Shown one piece after another: positions 25,556-32,151 of a stretch of 32,151 bases of DNA (its first letter is position 1; every line of letters begins with the position of its first letter). The DNA is from Bryobacterales bacterium (lineage in GTDB: Bacteria > Acidobacteriota > Terriglobia > Bryobacterales > Bryobacteraceae). The position numbers and the translations under genes are program-made. The stretch is from positions 1-32,151 of the forward strand of contig DAHVTI010000307.1 in assembly GCA_027324255.1 (NCBI GenBank), written 5' to 3'. Under the pieces are notes generated by a model. The model saw only the letters and a list, made by a program, of their open reading frames with translations, did not search any database and was not told where the DNA came from.

Positions 25556-28021
25556 CTAAGCAGGCCTGCTCCCCGGACTACCTGATTGGTTCCGTACCCT
25601 CGTTGAGAATGGCGAGGTAGCGGAGCCTGCGCGCCCGAGCGTATTCACCAGGCCTGAGATCGCCGTCGCGAGACGCTCCTGGGTGATGGACTCCGGTAGC
25701 GGTATGGACAGGGCCGGCCTGTTCGTCCGGGTATCTCGTGTGAACAGGGCCGACAAGATCTGCTCCAATCGGCCGCCGGGCGCACCGTTGGCGGCCCCAG
25801 CGGTGTCGTTGGCCGCAATCGACTCCATGAATCTGACGCCGGCCTCAATCAATCCGGCTGCCGCCGACTCGATGCCGCTTGCGCCTGCCGTTTCATGGGC
25901 CGCATGGGCTTTCTGAATCGGCGTTCCGCCGGCCCCTCCTGGAACTGTCGATTCTGGCGCAGTGGCCGCCACCTTCAACGGAGCCGCTGCATCGACTACC
26001 GGCTTAGGCCTGCCAGGCTGACTGGCAAATATCTCCTTCACCGCCTGAAGAACCGTTTTCCGGCCCAACTTGGCAAAGCTGACTTCGTCCGTAGGCGAGT
26101 CAAATACCCCCGCAAATAGCGATTTCTTCAGCCTCATTGTTTCCCACACGCGCTCTTCGATACTCTCGGAAGTCAGCATGTGAATCACACTGACCGGTCT
26201 CGACTGCCCAAGCCGGTGCACGCGCCCGATCCGCTGCTCCAGCCGCGCCGGGTTCCACGGCGGCTCAAAATTCACGACCGCCGACGCCGCTTGGAGGTTC
26301 AGACCGACACCGCCCGCGTCCGTGGACAGGAAGACTTGGCATTCCGGATCGCTCCGGAACTTTTCGATCAGAGCGCCCCGTTGGCGGGAGGGCACAGCGC
26401 CATGGAGCGAGACGAAGCCGATCCCAAGCTTTCGAAGCTCCTCGCCGGCCAGATGCGTCATGCGCTCGTATTCGCTGAACACCACCACTTTGCGGTTTTC
26501 CTCGATCACGAGCTCCGATAGGATTTCACGAAACTCCTGCAGCTTTGGCGAGTGGTGGGTACTCTTGTCAAAAAGAAAGGTCGAGTTGCACAGCATCCGC
26601 ATGTTCTGAATGCAGCACAGGACGCGCTTCTGATCGATTTCAGAGAGCCAGCCCTGGCGTTCCCACTTCCGCATGAGCGCGGCCAGAATGTCGCTCTGTT
26701 CGTAGTACGGCTCGGCCTGTTGGGGAGTCAGAGGCACACGGAAGATTTGGTCGGTCCGCTCTGGAAGATCCTTGAGAACCTCCGCGCGGGTCCGCCGGAG
26801 CAAGATCGGCGTCATCTGGTCGTGAATTCGATCCAGACCGCGATAGCCCTGCAGGTGGCCCTTCTCGTCCTCAACGCGGTGCTCGTGCAGGAAACGGAAT
26901 GCGGGGCCCAATCTCCGTCCGTCGACGAATTCGACCACGGAAAAGAGTTCTTCAAGTTTGTTTTCGAGCGGTGTGCCGGTAAGGACGAAGGCGTACCGGC
27001 TCTTCAGTTGCTTGATGCTCCGTGCGGTCGCCGTGGTCCAGTTGCGGATGCGTTGCGCCTCATCGAGGATGATCAAATCCGGCTTCAATTCGTGCATGTA
27101 CCGCACATCCTTGATCGCCAGCTCATAGCTGGTGAGGTTGAAGAACGAAGGGGCGGCGTATTGCGTCTTCCGCCTGGGCAACAGTCCGTCGATCACTTGC
27201 GCCGATAGATCGGTGAACTTCTCAATCTCCGTCTTCCACTGGTATTTCACCGAGGCCGGCGCGATCACAAGCACTCGCTCGATTCCTCTGTCGCGGCGCA
27301 GCAGCTCAGTCGCGGCCAGCGCCTGCACCGTCTTCCCGAGACCCATATCGTCCGCGAGGATCACCCGTCCGCGGCAAGCTGCGAACAGTGCCCCTCTCGT
27401 CTGGTACGGCAGAAGCTTGGTCTTCAGGACGCCGGTCAGCGGCTCTTGTCCCCGCTTGAGCTTCGCCAACAGCCTACGTTCCACGTCGAGGCCTTCGGCC
27501 AGTTCGTTCTCCCGGTCGATGTATTCCAGAGCATCGCTGTACACGATCGCCCGGTCGTCCGCCTTCCGGAGCGCCTCCAGAACTTCGCCGAATTGCCGGT
27601 ACTGTTCCCGCGGCAACAGGCCCACCGGATCGAAATACTCCGCGGCAAGCGATCGCAACGCAGGCGAGGGTTCAGCGGGCAAGCGCAGCCGCACCTCGAT
27701 CGTCTCACCGTACAAAAGCGAGATGGATGCGCGCAGGCGCTGATTCGCCGCCGTCTCCAGCTTCTTGCGGCGGCGCTGCCGCAGCCGCATTAGCACAGCT
27801 TCAATGTGCTTGCAGGTGCCGAGCGTGTTGACTGCGAAGTCCGGGCAGGAGCAGTAGTTCTCAAACAGGCCTGGCCCGCGGACCGCGACCCGATAGTTTC
27901 GACCGCTGCCCGATTCAATCCTGTAGTCACCGTACGCGCCCCCCGCGGGCCGTTCCAATACCTTCACGACCGCGCCGCTCGCCCTTGCCTGCCGTTCGGC
28001 AATCTGTTCTTCGACTAGCAT
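25556..28021 (-). CDS. SWIM zinc-finger SNF2/RapA-like ATP-dependent helicase
   Basis: This 821-residue protein has a SWIM zinc finger at residues 57-72 (YCSCPDF then TCKHIEAV; ligands C57, C59, C70, H72). An SNF2 motor follows from about 200. It has Walker A DDMGLGKTVQ (K230), the Walker B box as DEAQ (320-323) and VLTGTPLENKLEEL. Helicase-C motifs are present (VVVFSEYERM, STDAGGVGLNLQAA, QRIGRVHRLGQ). The motor is complete, so it should translocate on double-stranded DNA and remodel bound proteins. SWIM-SNF2 proteins of bacteria are mostly uncharacterised; some helicases of this superfamily act in phage defence or repair. The last 150 residues are Ala/Gly/Pro-rich with a helical patch (LEQILSALFTRDT). 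The start follows AAGGA by about ten bases. It lies alone between repeat copies B and C. Confidence 0.88.
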   Translation of the reverse strand: MLVEEQIAERQARASGAVVKVLERPAGGAYGDYRIESGSGRNYRVAVRGPGLFENYCSCPDFAVNTLGTCKHIEAVLMRLRQRRRKKLETAANQRLRASISLLYGETIEVRLRLPAEPSPALRSLAAEYFDPVGLLPREQYRQFGEVLEALRKADDRAIVYSDALEYIDRENELAEGLDVERRLLAKLKRGQEPLTGVLKTKLLPYQTRGALFAACRGRVILADDMGLGKTVQALAATELLRRDRGIERVLVIAPASVKYQWKTEIEKFTDLSAQVIDGLLPRRKTQYAAPSFFNLTSYELAIKDVRYMHELKPDLIILDEAQRIRNWTTATARSIKQLKSRYAFVLTGTPLENKLEELFSVVEFVDGRRLGPAFRFLHEHRVEDEKGHLQGYRGLDRIHDQMTPILLRRTRAEVLKDLPERTDQIFRVPLTPQQAEPYYEQSDILAALMRKWERQGWLSEIDQKRVLCCIQNMRMLCNSTFLFDKSTHHSPKLQEFREILSELVIEENRKVVVFSEYERMTHLAGEELRKLGIGFVSLHGAVPSRQRGALIEKFRSDPECQVFLSTDAGGVGLNLQAASAVVNFEPPWNPARLEQRIGRVHRLGQSRPVSVIHMLTSESIEERVWETMRLKKSLFAGVFDSPTDEVSFAKLGRKTVLQAVKEIFASQPGRPKPVVDAAAPLKVAATAPESTVPGGAGGTPIQKAHAAHETAGASGIESAAAGLIEAGVRFMESIAANDTAGAANGAPGGRLEQILSALFTRDTRTNRPALSIPLPESITQERLATAISGLVNTLGRAGSATSPFSTRVRNQSGSPGSRPA

Positions 28022-28086
28022 GGAGAACCCGTCCTTCTTATGGAGCGTACACCATCACTGAGCGGCGAGCAGCGCGGCGGCGCCCG

Positions 28087-28203
28087 GTGGACGACATCAT
28101 CGAGTCCGCAGTCCAACCGGGCCGCTTTGTGCGGTGGAACGAAAGCTTCCCCTTCGTCTCGAACCTGCGTCATTTCGAACGCGACATTCTGAAGGTCGCT
28201 CCC
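28087..28203 (+). pseudogene. Possible fragment of a DUF6880-like protein
   Basis: The plus-strand translation here contains VDDIIESAVQPGRFVRW followed by FVSNLRHFERDILKVAP. From memory this resembles the start of DUF6880-type proteins, where a helix and an RGRFV-W block precede a helical repeat protein. No start codon with a Shine-Dalgarno exists, and the similarity ends after about 39 codons, so this would be a leftover of a lost gene. It could also be chance. Confidence 0.25.
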
Positions 28204-28316
28204 ACGGTGGAGAGAAACTGCCTTCGCTCGCGCGAACCCGGCGGTTCCAGTGGCAAACTCAGGTGGCACGCCGTCCGGATGGCTTACCGCCGTTCGCCAG
28301 CTCGTTTTGCGCCGCC

Positions 28317-28343
28317 GAATGTCAGTGCAGCACACTGACATTC
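28317..28343. repeat. Perfect 11 bp inverted repeat with 5-base loop
   Basis: GAATGTCAGTG and CACTGACATTC pair exactly around CAGCA. It is about 300 bases upstream of the SNF2 start and 180 bases from repeat copy C. No T-run follows on either strand. It may be an operator, a palindromic repeat or an element end. Confidence 0.5.
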
Positions 28344-28525
28344 ATTGAACTCAGGCAAATCTCGGCTCTAATGGAATCAAGGGATTGGAGAGCTGCTAGC
28401 GAGTTAAAGAGGGCGAATAACTAGCGATGCCGAGAAATTCGACAATAAGTTGCGTAGAATCTGCCAGTTACAGCTTAACGCCGTAGTCGCGGTAACGGCC
28501 ATATCTCTGTAAGTTATGGAAAACA

Positions 28526-28625
28526 TGGAGCGGGAGACGGGACTCGAACCCGCGACGTTCAGCTTGGGAAACCGGCCTGAGATCAGGCAATAGAAACATG
28601 GCGGCACGGCGTTGGGATTTCGGCC
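28526..28625 (-). repeat. Repeat copy C containing the 3' half of tRNA-Gly(CCC)
   Basis: On the minus strand this copy carries the cleanest tRNA half: loop TTCCCAA with CCC anticodon, stem GCTGA, T-arm GCGGG-TTCGAGT-CCCGT, acceptor CTCCCGC, discriminator T and CCA. No matching GCGGGAG acceptor start or D-arm lies upstream. The hairpin there is GCCTGA-TC-TCAGGC. It is a direct repeat of copy A, 5.9 kb apart, and lies between the SNF2 and chaperonin modules. Confidence 0.75.
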
Positions 28626-28806
28626 ACTGACAACTCCTCAGTTCACTCACAACAGGTTAGCTGCAGCGTAACTGTAGCGGCGCTCCCGGAGGGGCTTTGG
28701 GCAACAGCCGGCAAGACGCCGTAAAGTCGCAGATTCATCCCGTGCTGATCGACCGCCGGGAGTCTCCGGAGGAAGACACAATACGCTGCCGGCGCCACAG
28801 TTTCTT

Positions 28807-28998
28807 TCAGGCAGTCCCGCCAATGGGCACTTGCCAGCGGAACAGGAAGAAGTGGTGACCGCAAAAGGAGCATCGGCAGGGTTGCAGAAGCCAGAGGACG
28901 GACCCCTCAAAGAAGTTTCGGGCGCCCACACTTCTGAACTCGATGGAACCGCAATGTGGACAGCAGGTGGAGAACATCCGAAGCAGGGAGCTCATCAT
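28807..28998 (-). CDS. Small zinc-ribbon protein
   Basis: This 63-residue protein has two Cys-x2-Cys pairs, CCPHCGSIEFRSVG near the N terminus and CRCSFCGHHFFLFRW near the C terminus, with an aromatic FFEGSVLWLLQP segment between. The spacing fits a single zinc ribbon. Small proteins with a similar CPxCGS...CxxCxxxFF layout are common in Acidobacteria and have no known function. It starts four bases after the stop of the 75-aa gene. A GAGGGA seven bases before the ATG overlaps that stop, so translation is probably coupled. It is the last gene of the chaperonin operon. Confidence 0.65.
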   Translation of the reverse strand: MMSSLLRMFSTCCPHCGSIEFRSVGARNFFEGSVLWLLQPCRCSFCGHHFFLFRWQVPIGGTA

Positions 28999-29002
28999 GT
29001 TT

Positions 29003-29230
29003 CTATCCCTCGCCTTTCGCCCGGCTGTCCGCGGCCGGTCCGGCCTGGTTTCGGATCGACGTCGTGGCGTAGACGGACTTGGAGCCGTTCCGCCATCCCC
29101 CAGCAGGCCGGCTCTCTTCCCGCGCCGCCCGGACTTGCTCCGGTGTTCTCAGGTCCGGCTCCGAGAGTCTGACTCGTTCTTTTGCGCGCGAAACCTGGCG
29201 CTTGTGTCGCTTGAGTAGTCGTCTGTTCAT
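29003..29230 (-). CDS. 75-aa basic protein of unknown function
   Basis: The protein starts MNRRLLKRHKRQVSRAKERV, a strongly basic amphipathic helix. It continues with LSEPDLRTPEQVRAAREESR and a Gly/Ser-rich tail. The ATG is preceded by AAAGGAGA at five bases, the best Shine-Dalgarno in this region, which argues strongly for a real gene. It follows groEL by 35 bases on the same strand. The basic N terminus might bind RNA or another nucleic acid; nothing more can be read. A longer frame on the same strand in another phase (28995-29294) lacks a start signal. Confidence 0.65.
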   Translation of the reverse strand: MNRRLLKRHKRQVSRAKERVRLSEPDLRTPEQVRAAREESRPAGGWRNGSKSVYATTSIRNQAGPAADSRAKGEG

Positions 29231-29265
29231 GTGTCTCCTTTGCCCGGCCGGGGTCCTGGACGCCC

Positions 29266-30879
<1,614 letters not shown>

Positions 30880-31197
30880 TCAGGCGGCCGGGTTGGCGTC
30901 CTCTGGAGACGGCGTCAGAACGCAGAGTACGTCATCCTCGCGGATGATGATGTACTCGGTGCCGTCCAGCTTGGTCTCGCTGCCGGAGTACTTCCCAAAC
31001 AGAACGCGGTCGCCGACCTTGCCATCGAGAGGCGCCAGCCGGCCGTCTTCGAGCCTCTTGCCATGGCCCACGGCCATGACTTCGCCTTCTTGCGGCTTCT
31101 CTTTGGCGGAGTCGGGGATGATGATGCCGCGGCGGGTAGTTTCCCGATCCTCGATCCGCTTCACAACGATGCGGTCATATAGGGGTCTAAGTTTCAT
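30880..31197 (-). CDS. groES: Co-chaperonin GroES
   Basis: This 105-residue protein reads [20 protein letters not shown] at the start. The mobile loop is [19 protein letters not shown] and the core has [14 protein letters not shown] and [14 protein letters not shown]. It should form the heptameric lid for the adjacent GroEL. The C terminus carries about ten extra residues ([11 protein letters not shown]). ATG 31197 is preferred over in-frame GTG 31215 because family similarity begins at MKLRP; GGAGG lies eleven bases upstream. No CIRCE-like inverted repeat is found in the 39 bases before it, so any heat-shock control must act further upstream. Confidence 0.95.
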   Translation of the reverse strand: MKLRPLYDRIVVKRIEDRETTRRGIIIPDSAKEKPQEGEVMAVGHGKRLEDGRLAPLDGKVGDRVLFGKYSGSETKLDGTEYIIIREDDVLCVLTPSPEDANPAA

Positions 31198-31236
31198 GAT
31201 GCTGCCAGCCTCCACCGGCTGCGTAAACGGTCACAC

Positions 31237-31884
31237 TCATCGCCGTCGTGCCGGCCTGTTGTTCTTGATCGCCTTGTAGCGGGGGTCGTGGAATATCAAC
31301 TGCCGTACCTGATCGTTGATCTCCTGCCAGTCGTGGATGAAGTAGCCGGCCCGCTCATTGCTCATCACTTCAGTCCGCTTGTCTTCGAGGATGTCGAGAA
31401 TCGCCTCAGTGTCGGCACGCCGTTCGTTCGTCTGTCTATCGGCAACCACCCGGAATGACGCCGCAACCCGGTTGAAATCGTCATTCACCTGGCGCCTGAT
31501 GCGCTGTGCCCACTCCACCTGGCTCACTGTGCCGGTCATTGAGGCCGCAGCGATACCGGGCAGTCCTGGGGCTGCACCACCCTCCCCCTCCCATACCTCG
31601 ATCTCACAATTCCGGAACTGTCCATTGCTATTCCACCTCGTCTTGTCGAAGGCCGATGGGGCAGTTCTGCCGGATCCGGCAGATCCGCTGTCCGCTGCCG
31701 TGGAATGCGCGAGCCATTCCACAGGATGGCTGCGTATGCTGCCGTTGCGCTCAATGATTTCCGCCCGGTTGGCATCCTCTGTCAACCGGAGAAATGCACC
31801 GGGAGTGCCTTGATGGGGTCCATAGGACAGCACGATCTCGTCGCCTTCGCGGAATGCCGGACCAACGGGTTTTGTGCCGCTCAT
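31237..31884 (-). CDS. KOW-like domain protein of unknown function, upstream of groES
   Basis: This 215-residue protein has two parts. Residues 1-60 (FREGDEIVLSYGPHQGTPG, then SIRSHPVEWLAH) look like a KOW/SH3-like beta barrel of the kind that binds RNA or ribosomal partners. After a Ser/Gly-rich linker, residues 115-215 are charged and helical (RRADTEAILDILEDKRTEV, FIHDWQEINDQVRQLIF). No catalytic motif is visible. ATG 31884 is preferred over TTG 31920. It ends 39 bases before groES on the same strand, so the genes are probably co-transcribed, suggesting a client or partner of this chaperonin. This last point is inference from position only. Confidence 0.65.
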   Translation of the reverse strand: MSGTKPVGPAFREGDEIVLSYGPHQGTPGAFLRLTEDANRAEIIERNGSIRSHPVEWLAHSTAADSGSAGSGRTAPSAFDKTRWNSNGQFRNCEIEVWEGEGGAAPGLPGIAAASMTGTVSQVEWAQRIRRQVNDDFNRVAASFRVVADRQTNERRADTEAILDILEDKRTEVMSNERAGYFIHDWQEINDQVRQLIFHDPRYKAIKNNRPARRR

Positions 31885-31930
31885 GTTTGTGCGTTCCTTC
31901 CGTGGATCGTATTCACCCAATGCCTCCCGG

Positions 31931-32151
31931 CTATGGGCGGAACTTCGGCTTGTTCACAATCCTCGCTCTTTCCAGCATGGCTCTTGTCGCTTCCTGTTCA
32001 CTTGCGATCCGGGCGGCATCTCTTTGCGGCGCCTCTAGCTCGTCGAGGCGCGTCGCTTCCAAACTGGATGCTTGCGCTGCCGCTGCCACCTTCCTCAGCA
32101 CGCCCACCAGCCTGAAGCTCGGCCCGTACGAGGAACGGATCAAATCGAAGC
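31931..32151 (-). CDS. Unidentified protein, C-terminal part (runs off right edge)
   Basis: The frame enters at the window edge and ends at TAG 31933-31931, about 72 codons. The visible part reads IRSSYGPSFRLVGVLRKVAA and then a helical, Glu/Arg/Ala-rich stretch (DAARIASEQEATRAMLERAR) that could form a coiled coil. No family is recognised. An in-frame TTG at 32143 could make it a 70-residue protein, but no Shine-Dalgarno supports that. It lies 46 bases upstream of the KOW-like gene on the same strand and probably belongs to the same operon. Confidence 0.45.
   Translation of the reverse strand, partial: FDLIRSSYGPSFRLVGVLRKVAAAAQASSLEATRLDELEAPQRDAARIASEQEATRAMLERARIVNKPKFRP

Larger units (their letters stand above)
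28022..28806. other. Intergenic region between SNF2 gene and chaperonin operon
   Basis: No intact gene is visible in 785 bases. The stretch holds a possible gene fragment on the plus strand (28087-28203), an 11-base perfect inverted repeat (28317-28343), an AT-richer patch (about 28380-28525) and repeat copy C (28526-28625). Bases 28626-28806 lie downstream of the minus-strand zinc-ribbon gene and show no T-rich terminator. The SNF2 promoter should lie near 28030-28100; no clear -10/-35 pair was found. Confidence 0.5.

Noticed and set aside
28526-28625. Complete functional tRNA-Gly gene
   Set aside because: The 3' half is excellent, but no 5' acceptor strand (GCGGGAG), D-arm or 5' anticodon stem can be found upstream, so only a half is present.
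28404-28650. Small minus-strand proteins reading through the tRNA-half repeat (GSSPVSRS- and GFESRL-type translations)
   Set aside because: These translations arise from tRNA T-arm sequence and recur at every repeat copy; they are artefacts, not genes.
31198-31236. CIRCE heat-shock operator before groES
   Set aside because: No TTAGCACTC/GAGTGCTAA-like inverted repeat is present in the gap.

Overview
The window is a GC-rich, gene-dense stretch of bacterial chromosome. The gene content points to an Acidobacteriota-type soil bacterium of the Solibacter/Bryobacter kind. The clues are secreted glycoside hydrolases, tandem esterases, a large DUF5107/TPR protein, a twin-arginine Gfo/Idh/MocA protein, an M28B peptidase and PIG-L deacetylases. 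This is inference from families; no rRNA or marker gene is present.

Layout. Positions 1-339 (minus) hold the start of a probable outer-membrane porin leaving the window, with a possible 18-codon leader. Positions 808-8414 (plus) hold a secreted PIG-L deacetylase, then a clan GH-A glycosidase overlapping a double-domain acetyl-xylan-esterase-like protein, then a PuuP-like permease overlapping an M20 peptidase. A near-perfect inverted repeat at 1712-1734 probably acts as the operator of the glycosidase/esterase pair. Positions 8429-16007 (minus) form a tight three-gene operon: transglutaminase-like protein, DUF5107+TPR protein, GH42-like protein. The first and third genes each carry a reading-frame break. 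Positions 16295-20234 (plus) hold a secreted esterase, a second PIG-L deacetylase and a group II PLP decarboxylase. Positions 20275-22542 hold a Gfo/Idh/MocA oxidoreductase (minus) and a decayed alpha-L-fucosidase (plus).

Positions 22642-28625 have a different texture. Three direct copies of an approximately 100-base repeat, two of them containing the 3' half of a tRNA-Gly(CCC), separate single-gene modules: a PSMA-like M28B peptidase and a SWIM/SNF2 helicase. This looks like repeated integration at a tRNA-Gly gene. From 28807 to the right edge (minus) lies a chaperonin operon: an unidentified partial gene, a KOW-like protein, groES, a tail-less groEL, a 75-aa basic protein and a 63-aa zinc-ribbon protein.

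How the genes work together. The left two thirds suit extracellular breakdown of acylated plant or microbial polysaccharides and peptides, with uptake of amines or amino acids. The first genes of three minus-strand units (starts 16007, 21438, 25105) have a TANNNT-type -10 box only 7-8 bases before ATG and no Shine-Dalgarno, which predicts leaderless mRNAs. Most operon-internal genes have Shine-Dalgarno sequences, several of them strong.
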